Positions 46,610 to 55,694 of a stretch of 64,000 bases of DNA are shown piece by piece. Made by a program: the position numbers and the translations under genes. Below the pieces are notes generated by a model. That model ran no database searches. It was not told the origin of the DNA and saw only the letters and a program-made list of their open reading frames with translations. The stretch comes from Chondrocystis sp. NIES-4102 (GTDB taxonomy: Bacteria; Cyanobacteriota; Cyanobacteriia; Cyanobacteriales; Xenococcaceae), in the NCBI GenBank assembly GCA_002368355.1, contig AP018281.1:3348001-3412000 (forward strand). The letters run 5' to 3'. Position 1 is the first letter of the stretch, and the number at the start of each line of letters is the position of its first letter.

Positions 46610-46637
46610 TAGCTATTAGCTATTGGCTATTAGCTGC
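46610..46637 (+). repeat. Heptamer tandem repeat (TAGCTAT)n
   Basis: Four consecutive heptamers, TAGCTAT, TAGCTAT, TGGCTAT and TAGCTGC, between the DDOR-like gene and the GFA gene. This is the same class of short tandem repeat as at 17014 and 58488, with a different unit. Confidence 0.75.
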
Positions 46638-46701
46638 TACAGATACGCAAGTTTAATTGTAGAGCTACGTCTCTATAAATTAATAAAAACGAGGGAAATA
46701 C

Positions 46702-47137
46702 TTGGCAAGTCTTAAAGGTGAATGTCTTTGTGGCAAAATTGCTTGCTCTATATCAAGGTCCTACAGGAAACTTAGTTCACTGTCATTGTTCGAGATGTTG
46801 CAAGTGGCATGGTGCTGCTTTTCGGAGTCGGATGGTAGTAAGACAAGATGGGTATCAAATAATTAGAGGCAAAGAATATCTAAGTCAATATCAATCGACC
46901 CCTAATGTGATTAAAACCTTCTGTAAAAACTGCGGTTCGAGTTTAGCTACTATTTACCCCTTACGAGATAATTTATTAGGCTTGCCTATTGCAGGTTGTG
47001 AAGGAGAATTTGACCCATATCAGGAGTTTCATATTTTCACAGGGTCAAAAGCTATAGGGTGGCATATTAAGCATGATTTACCTCAATATGATCAGATGCC
47101 AGAGGATAAAGCGAGCGTACATTGTCTTAATGAATAG
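46702..47137 (+). pseudogene. GFA/CENP-V-type zinc protein, frameshifted
   Basis: The family start (LKGECLCGKIACS, with the first CxC zinc ligands) is read from TTG 46702 behind GAGGGA. The body (QGPTGNLVHCHCSRCCKWHGAAF and FCKNCGSSLAT, with the remaining ligands) lies one frame over and runs to 47137. The switch falls at about 46750-46757 and equals one extra base. An uninterrupted frame from GTG 46718 exists but has an unrelated N-terminus and lacks the first two cysteines. Intact relatives are small metal-binding proteins related to glutathione-dependent formaldehyde-activating enzyme. A decayed gene or a sequencing error is likely. Confidence 0.65.
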
Positions 47138-47446
47138 ACTAGAGATAAATTCCTTAAATATTGCTTATCAGTAGAAAGGGTTTTAAATAGTAGGTTTTTT
47201 TACTCTTATTAAGGCAGGTTTTAATTAAAAATCTTTTTACCCAATAGCTACCGTCAATTAACAGCATTCTTTTCTATATTTCATGACCCATGTTTTTAAA
47301 GCGCAATAATTAATACTAGATCCTATTCAGATACGCTATTTAAAAGTTGAGGTGAGGCACGCTTGGTTTTAGACTAATTAAAACTACAGATCGAAAGTAT
47401 GTTTTGATAATCGGATTTCTTATAAGCAGGGGATGTGGCATTTAAT
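47138..47446. other. 309-base intergenic region between convergent genes
   Basis: AT-rich spacer between the GFA gene and the transglutaminase-like gene, which converge here. I see no clear terminator hairpin, RNA or small gene. Confidence 0.4.
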
Positions 47447-49114
47447 TTAATTACCTGGTTTTAACTCTTCTAAAACTACAAACCGAATATGATTTAAAGC
47501 CAACTCCCCAATAGAAACCTTATCTTTTTCCACTTTTACTCCTTTACTAGTAATAGATTCAAAACTAATATCTTTTGCCATCTCAGCATGATACCAAGCT
47601 AAACCCATAAAAAAGCGAGACGGATAAGGCCCACCTTCAAATAAATCATCAGGATTAGATTCCATTGGTAGCCAACCATAACCTGGGAGATAAAATTCCA
47701 TCCAGACATGATTAAAATCGGGTTGCAGGGGGATGTTACGCTGTAGACCATTACTAGGACATTTATATCTACCGACAGTGCGACAGGCAATACCATTGAG
47801 CCGACAGAGAGCTAAAAGTAAACCAAGATATTCTCCACACGAACCTATACCACGCTCCAGCACAACATCAGGAGTATCTATGTGGGGTTTAATTCCATAG
47901 GCTAATTTATCATATACATAATTACGTATGCTGTATACCTGACGCAGCAAGTTAGTTTCCGAACCAATTGCTACTGAGGCAGCCTGTAAAATTATATCCG
48001 TCTCCATTGACAGGTTATCATTATCTATGAGATACTTTTTCTCATAATCCCTGGTAAGATGGGGGATTTTTTCGCAATCGCGAGGTGTGATTTGATATTT
48101 GATACTCCAAACCTCTAAAATTGCTTGCCAACCAAAAATATAACGCTGTTGGGAGTTAAAATCATCAAACTTAAAAACAGCAACTCTTTGTCCGTCTTCT
48201 ACTTCTTCGGTAAAGGGCAGCCCGATCGCTCTTACTTCTTTAATTTTCTGTCTATCGGTTTCGGCAGGTAGAGCAATACGCCACTCCAAATTCTCTAACT
48301 CGACAGGATCTAGGGGTGAAATCTCTTCAACATAGGACATCTCCACCAAATACCCGTTAGATAGAGCATACTTTTGGCTACGATTGTAATAGAAATAAAG
48401 AGGATGAATAAAAGTACGATCTCGATACTCTAGTTCATAATTAGGTTCAGCATTAGGATTATCACGAATATAAACCTCGCGATCGGCATAAGCAACGTAT
48501 AAAGTTTCTTCTCCTGTTTGAGGATCATGATCAAAAGCTAAACCTGTGGGGTTGGTAAAGGGAGTTAAAACACTAAAAATAGTTTCCCCCGTCGCCCGAT
48601 CAAGACAGTAAACAGTTTGCTCTAAATTATCTGTCAACCAAAGTTCTTCGCCTTTGATAGTAATATTTTCTGTACCAATTCCTGGGGCGTAAAAGTGAGT
48701 AATTTTTTTACCCTTATGGCGATCGTAAATAAAAATTTTACTTTGCTTACGACTAGTTAAATAAATAGTTGATTCCCAAACAGCAATACCATCCACTTGA
48801 TAATCTAAACGCCAAAATAATTGCGCCTCAAAATCTAGGGTGATTAATGAACAACAATAAACACAATTTCCCTTAGTAAACCAAAGGATATCGTCAGTAA
48901 TGGCTAATCCTGTCGCACCTACGAAATCAGACCAATTACGAGTATTTAAAATTTTAGTACTGTCAGTTTGGGGGTCAATTTGTAACCAATAACCATTTTG
49001 AGAATCAATCGCCCAAACCCAGCCTTGATGAAAAACAATACCGTAGATTGCACTAGCTGCGATCGGTCTAATAGTTTTATTAAGGTTAACAGCATTAGCC
49101 GTCTGAGAAATCAT
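47447..49114 (-). CDS. Beta-propeller plus transglutaminase-like protein
   Basis: A 555-residue protein in two parts. Residues ~15-240 form a beta-propeller-like repeat region (YGIVFHQGWVWAIDSQNGYWLQID, ITIKGEELWLTDNLEQTVYCLDR). Residues ~370-510 are a transglutaminase-like cysteine protease core: Cys426 in GIGSCGEY, His near 469 in NHVWMEF and Asp near 488 in ESNPDD. Such domains cleave or crosslink peptides, and in bacteria are often proteases. No signal peptide is present, so it acts in the cytoplasm or is secreted by an unknown route. It follows the GT-C gene on the same strand. Confidence 0.82.
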   Translation of the reverse strand: MISQTANAVNLNKTIRPIAASAIYGIVFHQGWVWAIDSQNGYWLQIDPQTDSTKILNTRNWSDFVGATGLAITDDILWFTKGNCVYCCSLITLDFEAQLFWRLDYQVDGIAVWESTIYLTSRKQSKIFIYDRHKGKKITHFYAPGIGTENITIKGEELWLTDNLEQTVYCLDRATGETIFSVLTPFTNPTGLAFDHDPQTGEETLYVAYADREVYIRDNPNAEPNYELEYRDRTFIHPLYFYYNRSQKYALSNGYLVEMSYVEEISPLDPVELENLEWRIALPAETDRQKIKEVRAIGLPFTEEVEDGQRVAVFKFDDFNSQQRYIFGWQAILEVWSIKYQITPRDCEKIPHLTRDYEKKYLIDNDNLSMETDIILQAASVAIGSETNLLRQVYSIRNYVYDKLAYGIKPHIDTPDVVLERGIGSCGEYLGLLLALCRLNGIACRTVGRYKCPSNGLQRNIPLQPDFNHVWMEFYLPGYGWLPMESNPDDLFEGGPYPSRFFMGLAWYHAEMAKDISFESITSKGVKVEKDKVSIGELALNHIRFVVLEELKPGN

Positions 49115-49221
49115 ATCAATTTAGTCAAAAGTTTGCTGTTCTAAATTTTATAGTTGTTTTGCCTATTAAAGTGTCGATGTTGAACAATAATCGTGCTTTG
49201 GGTAGATACTTAATAGCTTAA

Positions 49222-50757
49222 TCACCGTTTGGCTGGAATAATTTTGCGATCGCCACAAGCTTCAGGATTTAGGGCTGCTTGAATTGAGTAATCATAATTA
49301 AGTTCAGGATGGAAATAAGAACTATATAAAAAGGCATATTTCAAGGCTGCAAAAGGTGCAGTTTGGGTATCTTCCCCCATATGTTTACTGATTAAACAAA
49401 CTTGATCATCCGCTTCAATTTGACTCATAAATCCTGGTTTTACCCCAAAAGCCACATATCTATCCAAAGTATAAAAAGAAGGTTTAAGGTAAAAGTTGCC
49501 CACCTTAACTACAACAATGGTTAAGAAGATGGCATAAATAAGTCCTAGATATTTTGGTTGCAACCAATGTCCGAATAACTGCCTATTCTTAGGTAAAGAA
49601 ACTAAATATAAATTGAGAGATACTAAACAAATCATCCAATACATAAAGTATCTCAATTCCTGAGACTCTGGGAAATTCATCGGTACAAGGGACATGGCGA
49701 TCGCAGTGACTAAACCCCAGATAGCATCCCAAGAACGATTATTCGTAGATGATTTATTTTGAATTATTTCCCTAATAGTTAAGGCGAGTAATAATATTAC
49801 ATTAAATACCACGTAAGCCCCAAAAAAACCCCCACGACGATTGCGTGTTATATCCGTACTCCATTGATCTGGTGTCCAACGAAAGGGTGCATTAATTTCC
49901 AATACCGAGGTAATCCATTTTCGAGTGCGATCGCCTTTTTCAAAAGCTTCTGGACTTAGTTTATGATTGAGTACCACACCGCCAATTTGGATTTTAATAG
50001 GATATAGAGGGTTAGCATATAAAACCGTATTTTTAACTGGGGTGGCAAAAATAATTAAACCAGCCAAACCAGTAGCCAAGATAGCAGATAGAAGTTTAAT
50101 AGGTGGTTTATACTTAATAATCAGCCAGGCTAATCTTATTCCATAGACTAATAAAATTAAAAATACTAAAGGTTGTAATTGAGTTTTAGTATTAGCTGAG
50201 ATCGCTGCACCAATAAAAGCAATTAAAAGATCTTTTAGTTGTGGTAATTCTTTATTTTTATAAAGACGATAGGTCATCATCACCAAGATAGCAGTGCCGA
50301 TGTTGCCAAATAAATCTACAAAACTAGTGGAGGCGTTAGTTATAACTAAAGGAATGGCAAAAAGCGCGATCGCCGAAAAATATAAAGGCACATCAAACCA
50401 AGCTTGTAAAAAGCCAAAATAACCAACAACGCCCAGAAAGCCTACTAAATTGGTTGATTGAATTCGTCCTGTAATTTTCCAAAAAAAACCCTGGAGAAAG
50501 TGTGCCAACAAAGGAAAGCCTTCGTATCTAGGTTCAAACCACTTCTCATCCCCAATAAACATTTCCTTAGGTAATATACCCCAAATTCTTCCTGCAAAGG
50601 GAATATGATACCAACCTGGATCGTAATTATTATCGATATCTAAGATCGCTTTTAATAAAATTGCAATAGTTAAAATTAAAGCAATTAAAGATAAAAATGT
50701 TTCTATTCCCAGTCTTAGCCGTTGTGACTGTTTTTGTTTGGTTGCGAAATTCAACAT
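49222..50757 (-). CDS. Polytopic GT-C-like membrane protein
   Basis: From ATG 50757 the protein has 511 residues; a longer frame to 50829 would overlap the upstream gene and is rejected. It has about nine membrane spans. The first external loop contains DNNYDPGWYHIPFAG with acidic residues where GT-C glycosyltransferases carry their catalytic Asp, and a soluble C-terminal part follows (LISKHMGEDTQTAPF). It is probably a dolichol- or polyprenyl-phosphate-sugar-using transferase or polymerase of the surface glycan system. It is the last of five genes in a tight minus-strand run. Confidence 0.65.
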   Translation of the reverse strand: MLNFATKQKQSQRLRLGIETFLSLIALILTIAILLKAILDIDNNYDPGWYHIPFAGRIWGILPKEMFIGDEKWFEPRYEGFPLLAHFLQGFFWKITGRIQSTNLVGFLGVVGYFGFLQAWFDVPLYFSAIALFAIPLVITNASTSFVDLFGNIGTAILVMMTYRLYKNKELPQLKDLLIAFIGAAISANTKTQLQPLVFLILLVYGIRLAWLIIKYKPPIKLLSAILATGLAGLIIFATPVKNTVLYANPLYPIKIQIGGVVLNHKLSPEAFEKGDRTRKWITSVLEINAPFRWTPDQWSTDITRNRRGGFFGAYVVFNVILLLALTIREIIQNKSSTNNRSWDAIWGLVTAIAMSLVPMNFPESQELRYFMYWMICLVSLNLYLVSLPKNRQLFGHWLQPKYLGLIYAIFLTIVVVKVGNFYLKPSFYTLDRYVAFGVKPGFMSQIEADDQVCLISKHMGEDTQTAPFAALKYAFLYSSYFHPELNYDYSIQAALNPEACGDRKIIPAKR

Positions 50758-50788
50758 TTCTGACTGTAAATATATATAATTAATCCCA

Positions 50789-51787
50789 TTAGTTGCGCTT
50801 AGGTGTAAAAGGGGCAAATCGTTCAACAAAATAAACCACAGCGAATACAGCCAACATAATTATTACTGCCACAATGTAAAGAAATCTCTGCATCAGGGCA
50901 AATTCGACCGCAGTGCCATTAGAAACATCAAATAATTGTAGTAGCCCCACCCAACTTAATTCCATCAACCCCAAATTAGCAGGGGTAAAACTCAATAACA
51001 TGGCTAATTGCACAATGGGAGTAGTAAAGGCAACTGCCCAAAAATTGATTTTATATCCACCAGCAAGTACAATAAAAATTCCTCGAATAATCCAGACAGC
51101 GTAGCGTACCACCGAAATCCAATAAAGATAGAGAGTAAAATCTTTACTTAAGATCGAATTACTATCTGTGGCTATAGTAGTTTTTTCAGATTTAGCTTGA
51201 CGAGACTTTAATTGCTTAACCCAAGTCAGAGTTCTAATTAAAAAATAAATTAAACGTCGATGCCACTTACTAATAATAAAATGAGTCAAAATAATGATGG
51301 CGATCGAACCAAAAACAGCCACCGATAAAGATATATATCCTAAAACATATAAAATAGAAGTAGGGAAAAGTAATAAGGGAATTAAAAAGTTAAAAAACTG
51401 ATCATAAATAACAGATAAAAAACCCTTAGAGATAGAACTAATCTTGTGTACCCTTAAAGCGATATTTTGTACCAGCACCATGCCAATATATTGAGGCATA
51501 AACTGCATGGTTAAAGACCCTAAAGTAGTATAAAACAAATAAAACCTTGTAGACTGTTGATTATCTGGGGTTAACTTATGGGTAACTAATCCCCATTTAT
51601 AAGAAGTAAAACAAGTATGAATAATTAGACTCGCAATTGCTAAACCTGTATATAAAGGATTTAAATTATAAAAACTTGCAATAATTTCTTGTGGTTCTAC
51701 ATTAGTAAATCTTAAAATTAACCAGATTAATATAAATCCCAGTGCCAGGGATAATATACTAGAAATAATGTTTTTCTTATTTAGCAT
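50789..51787 (-). CDS. Flippase-like (LPG synthase TM-domain) membrane protein
   Basis: A 332-residue protein with about eight membrane spans and features of the lysylphosphatidylglycerol-synthase TM/UPF0104 family: the N-terminal SLALGFILIWLILRFTNV, FTSYKWGLVTHKL, the TLGSLTMQFMPQYIGMVLVQN stretch, SKGFLSVIYDQFFN and FTPANLGLMELSWVGLLQLF. The aminoacyl-transferase domain of MprF is missing, so this is the flippase-like part only. In glycan clusters these proteins are thought to move lipid-linked intermediates. It starts 98 bases after the sulfotransferase gene ends. Confidence 0.82.
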   Translation of the reverse strand: MLNKKNIISSILSLALGFILIWLILRFTNVEPQEIIASFYNLNPLYTGLAIASLIIHTCFTSYKWGLVTHKLTPDNQQSTRFYLFYTTLGSLTMQFMPQYIGMVLVQNIALRVHKISSISKGFLSVIYDQFFNFLIPLLLFPTSILYVLGYISLSVAVFGSIAIIILTHFIISKWHRRLIYFLIRTLTWVKQLKSRQAKSEKTTIATDSNSILSKDFTLYLYWISVVRYAVWIIRGIFIVLAGGYKINFWAVAFTTPIVQLAMLLSFTPANLGLMELSWVGLLQLFDVSNGTAVEFALMQRFLYIVAVIIMLAVFAVVYFVERFAPFTPKRN

Positions 51788-51884
51788 TTAGCATAACCAG
51801 ATAATGTAGTAATTAACTTTATATTGATTTTAAATATTTGATTTTATTATTAATCGAACCAAGTAAAAAAAAATAAATGTACTC

Positions 51885-52817
51885 TTAACTCAACTTATCG
51901 TATCCCCATTTACTAATCAAGTCTACGCCTAATAATTCCGATATTTGTGCAACTTGAGAATAATAATCTTGCATTAATTTCAATTTTATAGCTTCTGGCA
52001 TAACTGATTTAGGAGCTTGATGCCAAAAATACTTTTCAACAATATTATCCCGCACAAACTCATTAAATTCTTGGGACAATAAATTCTTAGAAATATTTTT
52101 AATTACAGGATTATTAACCAAATCATTAATAGCTTTAAACTTAACTTCCTTATTAACATTAACTGAAGTATATTCAGGTCTAAAATTAAGATCAACCCCT
52201 AAAAATTCCAAGATTTCCTGATAAATGCGCTCGTTTTCTGCTTGAAAATCCTCAAAAATTAATACTTTAATTTGATTGGGTTTAAAGCGATTATAATAAC
52301 GTTTAACCTGTTGAGCATATTGTACCCGTTGAGAATAATACAAATAACTCGGACTCATAACCCTAGAGCTAGTATACTTCTCTTGTTTACGATCAGCCTC
52401 TAAAGCTAAGGCAGTTAAAAAATCTGGTTCATTCTCTTCTGTAAATTTTACGTAGTGACTATGGAGAGAATAAAGAAATTTAGCAGGCTCACGCAGAATA
52501 ATAATAATTTTAGCATCGGGGTTAAAATTATAAATTTTCTCGGCTGCCACTTGAGAATACAAATAATTAGTAGAAGATTCCCCCGCAATTTTTGCCCCAT
52601 TAGCTTTAGCAAATAACTGTAGATAAGCAGCTTCGTTTCTAAAATCAAAAAAACGTTGTTTACCGTAGGCGCGATCGCTTTCTAAATGAAAATCAGAGCA
52701 AAAAAAATGTGGCTCTTTAATACTAGACATGAAGATTTCGGGATGTTGTCCCAAAAATTGATGTAGTGCCGTTGTCCCAGATTTGGGTTGCCCGACTAAA
52801 AATAAATTAGGCTTCAT
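51885..52817 (-). CDS. Sulfotransferase-family protein
   Basis: A 310-residue PAPS-dependent sulfotransferase of the heparan/chondroitin type. The 5-prime phosphosulfate loop QPKSGTTALHQFL is at 10-22, and the 3-prime-phosphate region is around IIILREPAKFLYSLHSHYVK. It has no signal peptide, so it acts in the cytoplasm on a nucleotide- or lipid-linked sugar before export. It lies within a run of glycosyltransferase and membrane-protein genes, 40 bases after the preceding GT2 gene. Substrate unknown; a surface polysaccharide is the likely target. ATG at 52817. Confidence 0.88.
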   Translation of the reverse strand: MKPNLFLVGQPKSGTTALHQFLGQHPEIFMSSIKEPHFFCSDFHLESDRAYGKQRFFDFRNEAAYLQLFAKANGAKIAGESSTNYLYSQVAAEKIYNFNPDAKIIIILREPAKFLYSLHSHYVKFTEENEPDFLTALALEADRKQEKYTSSRVMSPSYLYYSQRVQYAQQVKRYYNRFKPNQIKVLIFEDFQAENERIYQEILEFLGVDLNFRPEYTSVNVNKEVKFKAINDLVNNPVIKNISKNLLSQEFNEFVRDNIVEKYFWHQAPKSVMPEAIKLKLMQDYYSQVAQISELLGVDLISKWGYDKLS

Positions 52818-52857
52818 TAACTTAAATAAATTAGATTAAAAACGCAATTGGCATTTT

Positions 52858-53808
52858 TTAGGTTTGTGTTTGTAATTTAGCTTTGAGTCTTGCTAAAACA
52901 CGCTCTTGAATACGAGAATCTTGCCAATATCTTCGCCAACCAAAAGGCCCTAATAATAAAAAGTCTTTTGCCAGCTTAATTAGGTTGGGAGATTCTCCAT
53001 GTACTATAGCTGCTAAACTTGTATTAACTTCCGTTGAGAAAAAGGCTACCTTGGCGACTTCAGAAGTCAGTTGTGGATCGAGATAATTATCAACTACCGC
53101 TCGCATTTGCTGACGAAATTCTCCCAAACTTGAACTACGCCGAATGGTTTGGGACTCAGGATGCACTCTAAAAGCAGCCAGGGGTTTGGGTAAATAACAA
53201 GTATTACCTGGGGATTGGGAGGCAAGTTTCAGCCAAAAATCCCAGTCGGCGGTATACCACAATTGTTGATTTAATCCCCCTAGTTGTAAAGCTGTTTGCC
53301 TTTTAAAAATCGGGGCTGGAATGGCAATAAAATTTTGAATCAATAGTTTCTGTCGCATCGTATCGGCACTAATGATCTTTTGCCTCTTACCAAAGGGACA
53401 CCGCCACAAACCTAAAGGTTTACCGTGTTGATCAATAAATACCGCATCATGAAGATAAAGATTGGCTTGGGGATAAAGCGCGATCGCACTCTTGATTAAT
53501 GCTAAACGACCTTGCAGCCAAAGATCATCTTGATGAAGGAAACAGGCATATTCACCCGTCGCTGCTGCTAACGCTATATTGGTCGTAGCTACCCAATTTC
53601 CTTGTCTGGCTTTGGTGATCAGTTTAATCCTTAATTTGTCTTGATAACTTTGGATTATTTCTAAAGTGTTATCCGTCGATCCATCATCTATCACAACACA
53701 TTCTATTTCCGTATCCTGTTGCAAGACTACAGAATCGAGGGCAGCAACTAAATATTTACCCCCATTATAAGTAGGAATAATAACCGATAACCAAGGCTGC
53801 TGTATCAT
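52858..53808 (-). CDS. Family 2 glycosyltransferase
   Basis: A 316-residue GT-A-fold transferase. The N-terminal WLSVIIPTYNGGKYLVAALDSV and VVIDDGSTDNTLEII bind the nucleotide, and the metal-binding DxD-like motif is in FLHQDDLWLQ. A WYTADWDFWLKLASQ region provides the catalytic acidic residue. It is soluble and probably membrane-associated through its partner proteins. The start codon overlaps the stop of the preceding GT2 gene as ATGA, a sign of translational coupling. It belongs to the glycan operon running left from 54992. Confidence 0.9.
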   Translation of the reverse strand: MIQQPWLSVIIPTYNGGKYLVAALDSVVLQQDTEIECVVIDDGSTDNTLEIIQSYQDKLRIKLITKARQGNWVATTNIALAAATGEYACFLHQDDLWLQGRLALIKSAIALYPQANLYLHDAVFIDQHGKPLGLWRCPFGKRQKIISADTMRQKLLIQNFIAIPAPIFKRQTALQLGGLNQQLWYTADWDFWLKLASQSPGNTCYLPKPLAAFRVHPESQTIRRSSSLGEFRQQMRAVVDNYLDPQLTSEVAKVAFFSTEVNTSLAAIVHGESPNLIKLAKDFLLLGPFGWRRYWQDSRIQERVLARLKAKLQTQT

Positions 53809-54992
53809 CGTTTCAACCCTAAAATACTGAGGAAAAAGCTAGAAAAGATAGCTTGTATCCCCAAAGCTAAACAAGTTACCCCAGGAATAACGATTGGCAT
53901 AGTTGTAGTAGGATCTAAAGAACCAAAATCATGTTGTCCCCAAATTCCGAAAGCGTAAACTGAAGCTGCTGTACCCATTACCAACAATACACACCCAGTA
54001 ATTAATCCTGTTTCTAGATTGAGATAATTAAATAAGTGGTTTAAACGTCTATCTTCTGGTAATAATCCTTCACTAATCCCAAATACCTTAGTAAATAAAG
54101 CAAACATCAAGATTTGAAACCCGATAGTCATAGCTGTAGAAGAGTAGAGTAGGCTGTGAACTTTAGGGCTAGGTAATAGGGATAAAGTAGCCAAGAAACC
54201 TGCCAAAATCAAGAAAATACCAGGATAGAAAAATAGCCAACGAGGACTATACATCAATAAAAAGCGCAAATGTCTCCAACCGTCACGCCAGGTATTTAAA
54301 TGGGGAGGACGACTACGACCATCTGGGGATAAAGTAGTAGGTACTTCGGTAATTTGCATTTTGTGTAAAGTCGCTTTAACCACCATCTCACTAGCAAATT
54401 CCATCCCTGTAGTTTGTAATTCTAAAGAGTTGATGGCATCTTTACGGAAACCTCTCAACCCACAGTGGAAGTCATTACAGGGGCTACCAAATAATAGTTT
54501 TCCAATTCCTGTTAATACAGGATTACCTAAATAACGATGTAAAAATGGCATTGCCCCTGATGCAATACCCCCCTTAAAGCGATTTCCCATCACTAAGTCA
54601 TAACCATTACGTAGCTTTTTGATAAAAGGATGAAGATTACTAAAATCATAACTATCATCTGCATCACCCATAATGATATATTTGCCTCTAGCTGCTGCAA
54701 TACCACCTTTAAGCGCGCTACCGTAACCTTTTGCAGGAACATTAATCACTCTGGCGTTCAATCTACGAGCAATTTCTTGAGAACCATCTGTACTACCGTT
54801 GTCAGCAATAATTACTTCCCCAGCAATTTCGTTATCGGCGATAAACTTTTGTGCTTTTTTAATACAAACTTCTAAAGTTTCTGCTTCGTTTAAACAAGGC
54901 ATGATAATTGAAACTTCTATACCAGTAGGTGCTTCTACTGTCTCTACCTGTCTTTTGATTGGAATGTCTCTAGTGCTTACGTTACCCAACAT
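53805..54992 (-). CDS. DPM1-like GT2 with C-terminal membrane domain
   Basis: A 395-residue transferase like dolichyl-phosphate-mannose synthase. The GT2 domain is at about 25-250 with VSIIMPCLNEAETL, IIADNGSTDGSQEIARRL, the DxD motif GDADDSYDF and PCNDFHCGLRGFRKDAI. Three to four membrane spans follow from about residue 255 (WLFFYPGIFLILAGFLATL) to the C-terminus. It probably charges polyprenyl phosphate with a sugar for the GT-C enzyme encoded downstream in the same operon. First gene of the run; the promoter should lie in the 702-base region to its right. Confidence 0.92.
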   Translation of the reverse strand: MLGNVSTRDIPIKRQVETVEAPTGIEVSIIMPCLNEAETLEVCIKKAQKFIADNEIAGEVIIADNGSTDGSQEIARRLNARVINVPAKGYGSALKGGIAAARGKYIIMGDADDSYDFSNLHPFIKKLRNGYDLVMGNRFKGGIASGAMPFLHRYLGNPVLTGIGKLLFGSPCNDFHCGLRGFRKDAINSLELQTTGMEFASEMVVKATLHKMQITEVPTTLSPDGRSRPPHLNTWRDGWRHLRFLLMYSPRWLFFYPGIFLILAGFLATLSLLPSPKVHSLLYSSTAMTIGFQILMFALFTKVFGISEGLLPEDRRLNHLFNYLNLETGLITGCVLLVMGTAASVYAFGIWGQHDFGSLDPTTTMPIVIPGVTCLALGIQAIFSSFFLSILGLKR

Positions 54993-55694
54993 GATTAATC
55001 CTCTTTTTAGTGATTAGTAAAAAGTCTCAGACCTTAATTTTCGATTTTTTACTGGCAGATACTTCTTGCTCCGATACGCTTGATTTAATAGCTAAACTAA
55101 AAAAAATAAAATATAAGATAACGATCAAATCAAACTGGTCAATCAAGTCAAGAAATTATAGTCAAACACTTAATTGATAGGGTTTTTAGAAAATAATTTT
55201 GTTTTTTTCCCAAACCAATATAGTCTATAGCCTTAGTAAAATTAAAAATATAATCTAGTTTTTTACCTTTATCTGTATTTGAACTAAGGTTATAAATACA
55301 ATTAATTAATATTCTGATTAGACGCTTTTATACCTAAAAAAGTAAAAAAAACGGCTAAGGATAGAGCTTATAATGATAATTAAGCTGCTGTTAATAAAGT
55401 AGCTAATTAGTGTAAAAGTTTGGTAAATAAAATCACTAATATTAAGTAAAGGCAAGAAACCTGTAGCTATTCATAATACAAAATTCGATAGTACACTTGA
55501 TGAGACTTTAGGTAGTGATGGGTTAATAGCTAAAGATTTTCAATTACAAATAAATCTCTAGTAACAAAAACTTAATTGGTTGCAGATATTTTAGTTTATG
55601 AATAAAATTTGTCAATAAAATTTCCAAGATACCTTGGGATAACATACATTAATATTAATTAAAAACCTAAAAATATTGGCAATTTAACTATCCC
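54993..55694. other. 702-base divergent intergenic region
   Basis: Large spacer between the divergent GT2 and UPF0182 genes. It is very AT-rich, with no gene, tRNA or convincing hairpin that I can support. Both promoters should lie here. Confidence 0.4.

Noticed and set aside
46718-46750. GTG 46718 as the true start of the GFA protein
   Set aside because: The N-terminal residues read MNVFVAKLLAL and bear no relation to the family, whereas the other frame has LKGECLCGK behind a ribosome site.
50758-50829. Longer frame for the GT-C protein starting in the preceding gene
   Set aside because: It overlaps the end of the flippase-like gene and adds a non-conserved N-terminus; ATG 50757 is better.
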